Origin: JAATGA01 sp047605605
Lineage (GTDB): Bacteria > Pseudomonadota > Alphaproteobacteria > Rhodobacterales > Rhodobacteraceae
Assembly: GCA_047605605.1 (NCBI GenBank)
Contig: JASGFG010000091.1
Span: 1 to 13,577 of the forward strand
Length of the DNA: 13,577 nucleotides
Direction of reading: 5' to 3'
Position numbers and translations under genes: made by a program. Shown here piece by piece: positions 1 through 8,122 of the stretch. The notes below the pieces were generated by a model that saw nothing but the letters and a program-made list of their open reading frames with translations, was not told the DNA's origin and searched no databases. Within the stretch, counting starts at the first letter, position 1. Every line of letters begins with the position of its first letter.

Positions 1-341
1 CGCCGCAACCAGAACCTGTTCAGAACCAGCCCCGCCACAGCCGCCGCCATTGCGCCAAGCGCATCGGCCCTCAGGTCGGCCAACTCGCGCTCGCGTCCGA
101 AATACGGCTGGATGATCTCGATGAAGCCGCCATAGGCGATGGTTGCAAGCACTGCCCAGATCGCCCAGCGCGGCCGCACCGCCGCCGTCGGCAGCACCAG
201 CGCGCCAAAGGCAAGAAAGTGGTAAAGCTTGTCATTGCCGGGCACCAGATGTTCCAGCCGCGCGGGCATCAGGGTCGCGACCGTCACGGCCACGAACACC
301 AGCGCAGTCAGCGTCACGATCAGCCCAGTCTGGCGCGTCAT
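1..341 (-). CDS. VanZ family membrane protein, 3' part cut by window edge
   Basis: I translated this from the ATG at 339-341; the frame stays open for 113 codons to the left edge, so the C-terminus is missing. An AAGGGG ribosome binding site lies about 8 bases upstream. The protein starts with a hydrophobic helix (about residues 7-24). It then has the VanZ-type signature NDKLYHFLAFGAL, a second helix, the block GGFIEIIQPYFGRERELAD, and the start of another helix after an ADLRADALGA stretch. These blocks (DK..HF..F and E..Q...GR...D...D..G) are typical of VanZ-like proteins, which are small polytopic inner-membrane proteins. The name comes from teicoplanin resistance, but most members have no known function, and I do not infer resistance. 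It is 80 bases downstream of the transglutaminase gene on the same strand, so it could be read through from that operon or be a separate unit. Confidence 0.85.
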   Translation of the reverse strand, partial: MTRQTGLIVTLTALVFVAVTVATLMPARLEHLVPGNDKLYHFLAFGALVLPTAAVRPRWAIWAVLATIAYGGFIEIIQPYFGRERELADLRADALGAMAAAVAGLVLNRFWLR

Positions 342-421
342 CGGCTATCCCCTTCAGATCGCGCCAGACTAACCCCGCCTTTCTGCACCTGCAAATCACG
401 CGGCCGTCACCGATGTGCGGG

Positions 422-1294
422 TCACAAGGGGATCACGTCCACCGTCTGCCGCGTGGTCTGCGAGCCGGCGGTCCACAGCACGCCCTTGACCGGCGCCACG
501 TCGGAATAGTCGCGCCCGCGCGCCACGACGATGTGATCGGTCGCGACACGCAGGTCGTTGGTCGGGTCGAACTCCACCCAGCCCGCATCGGCGCCGCACC
601 AGGCCATCACCCAGGCGTGCATCGCATCGGCGCCTTCCAGCCGTGGCTGGCCCTTCGGCGGTTCGGTCCGGAGCAGGCCCGAGACATAGCCGGCCGGAAC
701 CCCGATCTCGCGCAGGGCGGCGATCATGATATGGGCATAGTCCTGACAGACCCCGCGGCGCAGCGCAAAGGCCTGGGCCAGGGGCGTGTCCACCTCGGTC
801 GCGTCGGGATCATAGGTCATATGGCGGTGCAGTGCGCGGTTCAGCGCCGCCACCACCTCCAGCACCGATCCGGCCAGGTCCTGCCGCCGCGCCCATGCGC
901 TGACCGCCGCATCGGGCGCAACCATGGGCGAGACGCCAAGGAAATGCTGCGGCGCATCGGCGAACAGCCGCCGATGCGCCTCGATCTCGGCCGTCAGGCG
1001 CGACAGCGGCGGCGACATGTCCAGCGGCACCGGCACCGGCGGACGCTCGACCCGGGCGCGCAGCACCATCTCGATCTCGTCATGGGCGCCGGTGAACACC
1101 GCCTCGGTCGCGTGGTTGCCGAAGAAATCCACCCGGTCGCTGCGCTCCTGGGGGCCGGGCTTCATCTCCAGCGATCCGGCGACAAGGCGCTGCGTCCCCG
1201 GATCGGCCAGCGGCATCAGGCGGACGACGTGGCGGCTGCCCTTGGCCGACTGGCGGTATTCGCAAAAGGTGCGCACGAGGATTTCGTAAAGCAT
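422..1294 (-). CDS. Transglutaminase-like (papain-fold) family protein, stand-alone
   Basis: This 290-residue protein has the two-part layout of bacterial transglutaminase-like proteins. An N-terminal beta-rich domain (about residues 1-90, starting MLYEILVRT) is followed by a transglutaminase core (about 140-260). The catalytic triad is visible: Cys183 in RRGVCQDYAH, His226 in DAMHAWV and Asp243 in EFDPTND. In this superfamily the Cys attacks an amide bond, so the enzyme may be a thiol peptidase, an amidase or a crosslinker; the sequence does not say which. No signal peptide is visible, so it is probably cytoplasmic. It is the last gene of the three-gene operon. Only 4 bases separate it from the ATP-grasp gene, and its GAGGTGA ribosome binding site overlaps that gene's stop codon, which suggests translational coupling. 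The family call is firm; the substrate is unknown. Confidence 0.92.
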   Translation of the reverse strand: MLYEILVRTFCEYRQSAKGSRHVVRLMPLADPGTQRLVAGSLEMKPGPQERSDRVDFFGNHATEAVFTGAHDEIEMVLRARVERPPVPVPLDMSPPLSRLTAEIEAHRRLFADAPQHFLGVSPMVAPDAAVSAWARRQDLAGSVLEVVAALNRALHRHMTYDPDATEVDTPLAQAFALRRGVCQDYAHIMIAALREIGVPAGYVSGLLRTEPPKGQPRLEGADAMHAWVMAWCGADAGWVEFDPTNDLRVATDHIVVARGRDYSDVAPVKGVLWTAGSQTTRQTVDVIPL

Positions 1295-1298
1295 CCCG

Positions 1299-3689
1299 TC
1301 ACCTCAGCCATTGGTCGGAAATCAGGTTCGACAGATCGCCCAGGGCGTCGCCGATGGCCAGCAGGGCGTCGGTCGTCACCTCTTCGGGGCCCATCACGGC
1401 AAGGCCGGTGTGCAGCTTCAGGATCGCCTTGGCCGGTTCGGACAGCCGCCCGCGATCCTCGGCCCCCGGCAGCAGGGCGATCTGGTCGCGCAGGTCGGCC
1501 AGCTGATACAGGATCGCCCGCGGGTTCATCCCGTCCAGCGCCAGCAGGTCCACCACCGTCTCGCGCGACGTCGAGACGGTATAGCGGCGGCGATGGGTCA
1601 TCACGCTGTCACCCAGTTCCACCGCCAGATCCAGGCCGCCTTCGGGCGCCGCCTCGTCCGCGAACCGCGCCAGGATCGCGGCCATCGACCCCGCCCGTTC
1701 CAGCGACCGGCCGATGGACAGGAACCGCCAGCCGGTGAACCGATACATGTTTTCATGCACCAGGCCGGAAAAGCCGGAAATCTTGCGCAGCAGCACCCGC
1801 ATCGCCCCCGCCCCGTCCGACCCCGGCGTCAGCGTGCCCGACATCCGCCGCGCGGTGCGGGCCAGTTCGTTCAGCGCCATCCAGCCATCGACCGAAAACC
1901 TGTCGCGGATCTTGGAGGCCGAATAGATCGCCGAGCCCAGCGTCGCGTGCAGCGCATCGGGCACCTTTTCCGCCGGGTCGATGTCGTAATCGTCAAGATA
2001 ATCGGTCAGGTCGGCCAGCAAGGGCGCGCTCGGGTCCGCGGTTTCCGACAGCCGCAGGTGCCAGGCGCGCAGCAGGCGCATCGTGCCTTCTGCCCGTTCG
2101 ACATAGCGGCCCAGCCAGAACAGGTTGTCGGCCGCGCGGGCCGGCAAGGTGCCCTGATCGGGGCGCTGATAGCTTGCCGGGCGGGCGACCAGCGTTTCGC
2201 GTTCGACCGGCCTGTCCGACACGATCCAGACATCGGCCACCGACCCGCCCCGCTGCATCGCCAGCGCGGTCGGATCGTCGCTGCGCCCGATGCGGGCATA
2301 GCCGCCGGGCATGACCTGCCACCCCTCGCGCGTGCGGGCCAGAAAGACGCGCAAGGCCATGGGCCGCGGCTCCATCTTTCCGTCGACCCAGACGGGGGTG
2401 GTGGACAGGGTCACCGCCTCCTGGCCCACCAGCAGGGCGCCGTCCTTCTCCAGCCGCTCGGCCAGGGGCGCATCCGGGGCGGCGCGGAACCAGCCCGCGG
2501 CGCCGGTGTCGGCCTCGAACGGGGCGCGGGTCGACAGGGCGGGGCCGATCAGCATCCGGTCGGCGTTTTGCAGGACATGCGCCCGCTCCGGCCCGCTGCC
2601 GCACCACCATGTGGCGATATTGGGAATGGCCAGTGGCTGCCCCGTCAGCGCAGGGCAGATGCGCGGCAGAAAGGCCAGCAGCGCCCGCGTTTCCAGAACC
2701 CCCGACCCAAGCGCATTCACCACCGTCAGATTGCCGCGCCGCACCGCATCGACCAGCCCGGGAACGCCCAGGGTCGAGGCGCCGTTCAGCTCCAGCGGGT
2801 CCATCCACTGCGCATCCAGCCTGCGCCACAGCACGCTGACAGGTTCCGGCCCGGCAACGGTGCGCACCATCAGATGCCCGTTCTGCACGGTCAGATCCTC
2901 GCCCTCCAGCAGCATCAGGCCCAGATAGCGGGCGATATAGGCGTGCTCGAAATAGGTGTCGTTCAGCGGCCCCGGAGTCAGGATGGCGCTGCGGGCGGTG
3001 TGGTCGGCGTGCATCCCCTCCAGCGCATTGCGGAAGGCGCGGAAGAACCCGGCCAGACGCAGCACGTTCGACTGCGCGTAAAGGTCGGAAAATACCCGCG
3101 CCGTCGCCACCCGGTTTTCCAGCGCGAAACCGGCCCCCGAGGGCGCCTGCGTCCGGTCGCCCAGCACCCACCACTGGCCATCCGGCCCGCGCCCGATCTC
3201 GAAGGACAGGAAGTTCAGGAAATGCCCGCCGCGCGGGGTGACGCCCACCATCGGGCGCAGCCATTCCGGGCTTTGCGCGATCAGCCCGGCCGGCAGGTGC
3301 CCGTCGGCGACCAGATGGTTCGGCCCGTAAAGATCGGCCACCACCCGTTCCAGCAGATCGGCCCGCTGGATCAGCCCGGCGGCCAGCGCCTGCCATTCGT
3401 ATTCCGGGATCACCACCGGAACATGGTTCAGCGGCCAGTCGCGTTCCGGGCTGTCGCCATCGCCATACTGGCGAAAGAACACCCCCGCATCGCGCAGATA
3501 CTGGTTGCCGCGGGCGAAGCGGTGCTGGATCTCCTCGGGCTTCAGATCGGCGATCAGCCGCATCAGCGGCCCCCAGCCGGGCCGCAGCGCGCCGTTCGGC
3601 GTCATCAACTCATCGGGCACACCCGGCAGCGGGCGATAGCCGGCCAGCGGATCAAGCCTGACAGGCGCCGGATTTCCGGGTTTGGGCAT
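1299..3689 (-). CDS. Circularly permuted ATP-grasp / alpha-E fusion protein
   Basis: This 796-residue protein joins two domains that many bacteria encode as adjacent genes. Residues about 55-490 form a circularly permuted ATP-grasp (DUF404/DUF407 type). Its family blocks are EHAYIARYLGLMLLEGEDL (248-266), RRLDAQWMDPLEL (289-301), LGVPGLVDAVRRGN (307-320), NALGSGVLE (325-333) and IATWWCGSG (358-366). Residues about 515-790 form the helical alpha-E domain (DUF403), starting at LPARAADNLFWLGRYVERAE. ATP-grasp enzymes ligate a carboxylate to an amine through an acyl-phosphate, so this is a predicted peptide or amide ligase; alpha-E has no known activity and always travels with such sets. No signal peptide or membrane segment is visible. 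It starts 18 bases after the DUF2126 gene with GAGGTGA about 10 bases before the ATG, the same site that precedes the next gene. The domain assignment is firm; the substrate is unknown. Confidence 0.93.
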   Translation of the reverse strand: MPKPGNPAPVRLDPLAGYRPLPGVPDELMTPNGALRPGWGPLMRLIADLKPEEIQHRFARGNQYLRDAGVFFRQYGDGDSPERDWPLNHVPVVIPEYEWQALAAGLIQRADLLERVVADLYGPNHLVADGHLPAGLIAQSPEWLRPMVGVTPRGGHFLNFLSFEIGRGPDGQWWVLGDRTQAPSGAGFALENRVATARVFSDLYAQSNVLRLAGFFRAFRNALEGMHADHTARSAILTPGPLNDTYFEHAYIARYLGLMLLEGEDLTVQNGHLMVRTVAGPEPVSVLWRRLDAQWMDPLELNGASTLGVPGLVDAVRRGNLTVVNALGSGVLETRALLAFLPRICPALTGQPLAIPNIATWWCGSGPERAHVLQNADRMLIGPALSTRAPFEADTGAAGWFRAAPDAPLAERLEKDGALLVGQEAVTLSTTPVWVDGKMEPRPMALRVFLARTREGWQVMPGGYARIGRSDDPTALAMQRGGSVADVWIVSDRPVERETLVARPASYQRPDQGTLPARAADNLFWLGRYVERAEGTMRLLRAWHLRLSETADPSAPLLADLTDYLDDYDIDPAEKVPDALHATLGSAIYSASKIRDRFSVDGWMALNELARTARRMSGTLTPGSDGAGAMRVLLRKISGFSGLVHENMYRFTGWRFLSIGRSLERAGSMAAILARFADEAAPEGGLDLAVELGDSVMTHRRRYTVSTSRETVVDLLALDGMNPRAILYQLADLRDQIALLPGAEDRGRLSEPAKAILKLHTGLAVMGPEEVTTDALLAIGDALGDLSNLISDQWLR

Positions 3690-3707
3690 CGACTTGTCAC
3701 CTCACCG

Positions 3708-6700
3708 TCACAGCCCTGCCGGGCGCCGCAGGTCCAGCGTCATCGGAAACTCGGGGTGCGGGGTTTCCGGCGGCGGCTGGTATGCTCCCGGACGATAGCC
3801 CCAGGGCTGGAACCGCGCCAGACGCCGCGCCTCGGCCTCGTTGCCGTTGACGGGAAAGGTGTCGTAATTGCGCCCGCCGGGGTGCGCGACGTGATAGGTG
3901 CAGCCCCCCACGGCCTTGCCCGTCCAGGTATCATAGATGTCGAAATGCAGCGGCGCATCCACCGGCAGCACCGGGTGCAGCGCCAGCGCCGGCTGCCAGG
4001 CCTTGAAGCGCACCGCCGCCACCGCCGCCCCGCCACCGATGGCCTGCATCGGCAGCCGCCGCCCGTTGCAGGAAACTGTATAGCGCGACGGATCGGCCGT
4101 GGTCAGTTTCGCCTGCAAGCGTTCGACCGAGCTGTCGGTATAGCGCACTGTGCCCCCGATAGCCCCGGTTTCGCCCAGCACATGCCACGGCTCCAGCGCC
4201 TGACGGATTTCCAGATGCGTGCCCTGATGCTCCACCTCGCCGCAGAAGGGGAAACGGAACTCGGCCTGCGCGACATACCATTCGGGTTGCAGATCGAACC
4301 CGTTTTCCTTCAGGTCGCGCAGCACATCCAGAAAATCCTCCCAGATGAAATGCGGCAGCATGAAGCGGTCGTGCAATTGCGTGCCCCAGCGGGTCAGCTT
4401 GCCCGACAGGGGCCGGTCCCACAGCCGCGCGATGATCGCCCGGATCAGCACCTGCTGCGCCAGCGACATCCGCGGATGCGGCGGCATCTCGAATCCCCGG
4501 AACTCCACCAGACCCAGCCGCCCGGTGGGACCATCGGGGGAATACAGCTTGTCGATGCAGATTTCCGCCCGGTGGGTATTGCCGGTCACATCGGTCAGGA
4601 TGTTGCGGAACAGCCGGTCGGTCAGCCAGGGCATCGGCTGCGCCCCGCGCCCCGGATCGGGCACCCGCGCCATGGCGATTTCCAGCTCATACAGGCTGTC
4701 ATGCCGCGCCTCGTCGATGCGCGGGGCCTGAGAGGTTGGCCCGATGAACATGCCGGAAAACAGGTAAGACAGGCTGGGATGCCGCTGCCAGAACAGGACC
4801 AGGCTGCGCAGCAGGTCAGGCCGCCGCAGGAACGGGCTGTCCAGCGTCGTGCGCCCGCCGACGACCACATGGTTGCCGCCCCCGGTGCCGGTATGCCGCC
4901 CGTCGATCATGAACTTGTCGGCGCCCAGACGGGACAGCCGCGCCTCTTCATACACCGCCTCGGTGATCGCCACACAATCGTCCCAGTCAGAGGCGGGGTG
5001 AATGTTCACCTCGATCACGCCGGGGTCGGGGGCGACGCGGATCACGTTCAGCCGGCTGTCGTTCGGGGGGGCATAGCCTTCGATATGCACGGGCAGGCCC
5101 AGCTTCGCCGCCGCCGCCTCAGCCGCGTTCACCAGATCCAGATAATCCTCGACCTGCGTGGTCGGCGGCATGAAGACGCACAGCCGCCCGTCGCGCGGTT
5201 CCACCGAAACGGCGGTGCGGACATGGCCGCCCACCTCGTCCGCCTCTTGCGGGACGACCGCCTGCCCGGCGGGCGTGGCGGCAAAGCTGAAGGCCGTCAG
5301 CGCCCGGCCGGGATCGGCAATCGCCTCGATGGGTTTCGGCGCGGGCAGGTCGCCGCGCGGCTCGGTCGGGTCGGCGGGGTTGATATAGGGGTATTGCGCG
5401 GGCGAAAGCCACGACAGGCTGGACAGCGGCAGGCGATAGCCGACCGGGCTGTCCCCTGGCACCAGAAACAGCCTGTCCCGCCGCAGCGACCATTTCTCCG
5501 ACCGCCAATGCCGCCGCAAGCCCGCCTGCGCCTGCCACGGCTGGACGGGCAGCACATAACCCGCCGGTTTCGTCAGCCCGCGTTCAAAGACCCTGGCCAT
5601 GCGCAGCCGTTCCTCGGGGTCTTCCAGCCGCGAGTTTTCCGGCGTCACGTTGTCGGGCAGCTTCGCCTCTTTCAGCAGCCATTCGCCGGGGTCCTCATAG
5701 GCCGGAACGATGTATTCCGCCCCCACGCCCAGTTCGGCCGCCATCCCCGCCAGCAGCGCCTGCGCCGCCGCGGGTGTGGCATCGGGGCTGACGCTGCCCT
5801 CGCGTGCGACCAGCGTGTCGTTCTGCCAAATCGGCGCCCCGTCACGGCGCCAATACAGGCTGAAGGTCCAGCGCGGCAGCGTCTCGCCCGGATACCACTT
5901 GCCCTGCCCGTAATGCAGGAACCCCCCCGGCGCAAAGCGGTCGCGCAGACGGCGGATCAACTCATCCGCCAGCACCCGCTTCTGCGGGCCGACGGCGGCG
6001 GTGTTCCATTCCGCACTCTCGAAATCGTCGATGGAAACGAAGGTCGGCTCGCCCCCCATGGTCAGCCGCACATCGCCTTCGCGCAACCGCTCGTCCACCT
6101 TGTGCCCGAGGGCATTCAGCGCCTGCCAAGCCTCGTCCGAAAACGGCCGGGTGATGCGCGGATGTTCGGCCACGCGGAACACCCGCATGTCGAAATCGAA
6201 GGCGGTGTTCACCTGCCCCGCCGCGGAAAACCCGCCGACGATGGGCGCGGCATTGCGGTAATGCGGGGTCGCGGCCAGCGGGATATGGCTTTCCCCGGTC
6301 AAAAGGCCGCTGGTCGGGTCCAGCCCGATCCAGCCCGCGCCGGGAATATAGACCTCGGCCCAGGCGTGCAGGTCGGTGAAATCCACCTCGGTCCCCGAAG
6401 GGCCGTCCAGCGCCTTCACATCCGGGCTCAACTGGATCAGATAGCCCGAGACGAAGCGCGCGGCGAAGCCCAGATGCCGCAGCGCATTGACCAGAAGCCA
6501 AGAACTGTCGCGGCACGACCCGGTGCCGCGCTCGAACGTCTCCTCCGGGGTCTGCACGCCCGGCTCCATGCGGATGACATAACCCACATCGCCGGCCACC
6601 ATCGCATTCAGCATCACGATGAAATCGGTGGTGCGGCGGCGGTCCTTCGGCACGCGGTCCAGAAACGCCTGCAACAGCGGCCCCGCAGGCTCGGCCCGGC

Positions 6701-7052
6701 GATAGATCGACAGATCTTCGGTCAGATCGACAGGATAGTCGAAGGGCCAGAACTCGGCCTCATCCTCGGTGAAGAAGTCGAAGGGGTTGTAGACCGTCAT
6801 GTCGGCGACCAGATCGACCTCGATCTTCAACTCGCTCACCGGCTCGGGAAAGACGAAGCGCGCCAGCCAGTTGCCATATGGGTCCTGCTGGTAGTTCACG
6901 AAATGGTTCGACGGGCTGACCTTCAGGCTGTGGGACAGCACCCGCGTGCGGGAATGCGGGGCGGGGCGCAGGCGGATAACCTGCGGGCCAAGAACCACCG
7001 GCTTGTCGTATTTGTAATGCGTCAGGTGATAGATGCTTGCCTTGATCGCCAT
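3708..7052 (-). CDS. Transglutaminase-like / DUF2126 (predicted amidoligase) protein
   Basis: This 1114-residue protein is the first gene of the operon. I start it at the ATG at 7050-7052 (MAIKASIYHLTHYKYD), because that matches the usual N-terminus of the family. The frame is open 68 codons further upstream, but that extension is arginine-rich and unlike a domain. Residues 1-100 are the beta-rich transglutaminase N-domain and about 140-260 the thiol core, with Cys180 in GTGSCRDSS, His229 in DLHAWAEV and Asp245 in GLDPTSG. From about residue 325 to the end is DUF2126, opening with LTMGGEPTFVS. It carries HTGTGGGNHVVVGG (720-733) and VEFRGFEMPPHPRMSL (849-864). Pfam describes DUF2126 as a putative amidoligase of glutamine-synthetase-like fold; I rely on memory for that. 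A hydrolase-like and a ligase-like domain on one chain suggests linked breaking and making of amide bonds, which is inference. The ribosome binding site is weak (AAGG very close to the ATG). Confidence 0.93.
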   Translation of the reverse strand: MAIKASIYHLTHYKYDKPVVLGPQVIRLRPAPHSRTRVLSHSLKVSPSNHFVNYQQDPYGNWLARFVFPEPVSELKIEVDLVADMTVYNPFDFFTEDEAEFWPFDYPVDLTEDLSIYRRAEPAGPLLQAFLDRVPKDRRRTTDFIVMLNAMVAGDVGYVIRMEPGVQTPEETFERGTGSCRDSSWLLVNALRHLGFAARFVSGYLIQLSPDVKALDGPSGTEVDFTDLHAWAEVYIPGAGWIGLDPTSGLLTGESHIPLAATPHYRNAAPIVGGFSAAGQVNTAFDFDMRVFRVAEHPRITRPFSDEAWQALNALGHKVDERLREGDVRLTMGGEPTFVSIDDFESAEWNTAAVGPQKRVLADELIRRLRDRFAPGGFLHYGQGKWYPGETLPRWTFSLYWRRDGAPIWQNDTLVAREGSVSPDATPAAAQALLAGMAAELGVGAEYIVPAYEDPGEWLLKEAKLPDNVTPENSRLEDPEERLRMARVFERGLTKPAGYVLPVQPWQAQAGLRRHWRSEKWSLRRDRLFLVPGDSPVGYRLPLSSLSWLSPAQYPYINPADPTEPRGDLPAPKPIEAIADPGRALTAFSFAATPAGQAVVPQEADEVGGHVRTAVSVEPRDGRLCVFMPPTTQVEDYLDLVNAAEAAAAKLGLPVHIEGYAPPNDSRLNVIRVAPDPGVIEVNIHPASDWDDCVAITEAVYEEARLSRLGADKFMIDGRHTGTGGGNHVVVGGRTTLDSPFLRRPDLLRSLVLFWQRHPSLSYLFSGMFIGPTSQAPRIDEARHDSLYELEIAMARVPDPGRGAQPMPWLTDRLFRNILTDVTGNTHRAEICIDKLYSPDGPTGRLGLVEFRGFEMPPHPRMSLAQQVLIRAIIARLWDRPLSGKLTRWGTQLHDRFMLPHFIWEDFLDVLRDLKENGFDLQPEWYVAQAEFRFPFCGEVEHQGTHLEIRQALEPWHVLGETGAIGGTVRYTDSSVERLQAKLTTADPSRYTVSCNGRRLPMQAIGGGAAVAAVRFKAWQPALALHPVLPVDAPLHFDIYDTWTGKAVGGCTYHVAHPGGRNYDTFPVNGNEAEARRLARFQPWGYRPGAYQPPPETPHPEFPMTLDLRRPAGL

Positions 7053-7111
7053 AAGCCTTGCGCGCCCTGCCCATTGCCCTGAAAGAGGTCTCGGCCCGAC
7101 AGTTTCACAGA

Positions 7112-7155
7112 TTTCCGGGCCTTGCCACAGGCGAAGCGCCGCGCAATCCCGGAAA
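7112..7155. promoter_or_regulatory. Inverted repeat upstream of the amidoligase operon
   Basis: TTTCCGGG at 7112-7119 and CCCGGAAA at 7148-7155 are perfect 8-base inverted arms 28 bases apart, 60 to 103 bases before the operon's first ATG. The right arm extends as CCCGGAAACT. Its match on the left is interrupted by about 9 bases (AGTTTC at 7102-7107), as if the longer arm had been split. It could be an operator, a leader hairpin or chance in GC-rich DNA. No convincing -35/-10 pair is visible in this gap, which otherwise contains no gene. Confidence 0.3.
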
Positions 7156-7224
7156 CTGCCGCCAAACCGAGCGCCTGATGAAATCGCAGGCAGTCCCCCC
7201 TGTCCCCTCCCCCTCTTTCTGGAC

Positions 7225-7282
7225 AAAAATATCCTCAGGGGGGTGAGGCGCGGCACGCGCCGAGGGGGGCAGAATGCCCCCC
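7225..7282 (-). terminator. Probable truA terminator: two hairpins plus C-run/TATTTTT tail
   Basis: Read on the minus strand just after the truA stop, there are two perfect hairpins. The first is an 8-bp stem with a 3-base loop (7264-7282, GGGGGGCA/TGCCCCCC). The second is a 6-bp stem with a 3-base loop (7247-7261, GGCGCG/CGCGCC). They are followed by TCACCCCCCTGAGGATATTTTT (7225-7246), which ends in a T-tract. The order hairpin then T-run, placed 10 bases after truA, fits intrinsic termination. A near copy of the tail lies at 8161-8180 in the opposite orientation. Confidence 0.6.
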
Positions 7283-7291
7283 TGCCCGGCC

Positions 7292-8062
7292 TCAGGCAAA
7301 AGGATCGGCCGGATAGCCTACCCCGGTCAGATACAGCCCCTGCGGCGGACAGACCGGCCCGCAGGCCGCACGATCGCGCGCCTGCAACGCCGCCTTCACA
7401 TCGCCCGGCGCCCAGGCCCCGGCCCCTACCCGCTCCAGCGTGCCGACGATGGAGCGGACCTGATTGTGCAGGAAACTGCGCGCCCGCAGGCGAAAGCGGT
7501 ATTCCATGCCGCCCGGCACGGGAAAGCTGTCGATCCCGATCTCGTCCAGCGTCTTGACCGGCGATTTCGCCTGACAGATCGACGACCGGAAGGTGGTGAA
7601 GTCGTGATGCCCCACCAGATGCGCCGCGCCGTCGCGCATGGCCTGCACGTCCAGCGGATTCATGACTTGCCAGACCCGGCCCCGGTCATGCGTCACCGGC
7701 GCGCGGCGGGCGACCAGTCGGAAGAGATAGCGCCGCTCGGTGGCCGAAAACCGCGCGTGGAAATCGTCGGCCACCCGCAACACAGCCAGCACCGCAACCG
7801 GGGCGGGCTTCAGGTGCCAGTTCAGCGCCTCGGACAGTCGGAAAGGATCCCAGTCGCGGGTCAGATCCACCGTCGCCACCTGCCCTGTCGCGTGAACGCC
7901 GGTATCGGTGCGGCCGGCGCCTGCGATGGTATGCTCTCCCGGCTCCAGCCGGGACAGCGCCGCCTCGATGGCGCCCTGCACCGAAGGCTGGTCAGCACCC
8001 TGCCGCTGCCAGCCGTTGAACGGTCCGCCGTCATAGTCGATCTTCAACGCAAATCTTGGCAT
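7292..8062 (-). CDS. truA: tRNA pseudouridine(38-40) synthase TruA
   Basis: TruA converts uridines 38, 39 and 40 in the anticodon arm of many tRNAs to pseudouridine, in the cytoplasm. The 256-residue length is normal for the family. The N-terminus MPRFALKIDYDGGPFNGWQRQ is the standard opening. The catalytic aspartate is Asp53 in GAGRTDTGVHATGQV. Later family blocks are HDFTTFRSSICQAKSPVKT, a RRYLFRLV segment and RSFLHNQVRSIVGTLERVG near the C-terminus. The gene stands alone: it is divergent from ycjX and separated from the downstream amidoligase operon by a probable terminator and 239 bases. The ATG at 8060-8062 has only a weak ribosome binding site, but the start matches the family. Near-identical intergenic modules lie on both sides, pointing away from the gene. 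Confidence 0.97.
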   Translation of the reverse strand: MPRFALKIDYDGGPFNGWQRQGADQPSVQGAIEAALSRLEPGEHTIAGAGRTDTGVHATGQVATVDLTRDWDPFRLSEALNWHLKPAPVAVLAVLRVADDFHARFSATERRYLFRLVARRAPVTHDRGRVWQVMNPLDVQAMRDGAAHLVGHHDFTTFRSSICQAKSPVKTLDEIGIDSFPVPGGMEYRFRLRARSFLHNQVRSIVGTLERVGAGAWAPGDVKAALQARDRAACGPVCPPQGLYLTGVGYPADPFA

Positions 8063-8122
8063 GGCGCCGGATTAGCCGAAGCGGGGCGATCCGTCCACCG
8101 CTGCGCGCGCGGAACCGGCGCA

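Noticed and set aside
143..1738. A 531-codon plus-strand frame across the VanZ, transglutaminase and ATP-grasp genes
   Set aside because: It overlaps three genes on the other strand, has no recognisable domain, and its composition is that of a GC-rich shadow frame.
1311..7082. A 1923-codon open frame on the plus strand opposite the amidoligase operon
   Set aside because: It is antisense to two genes with clear domains, and its product is a low-complexity mix rich in Arg, Gln, Gly, Pro and His. High GC content at third positions removes stop codons on the opposite strand, which explains it.
7053..7256. N-terminal extension of the DUF2126 protein by 68 residues
   Set aside because: The extension covers the intergenic region, is Arg-rich without family similarity, and the family start MAIKASIYHLTHY follows at 7052.
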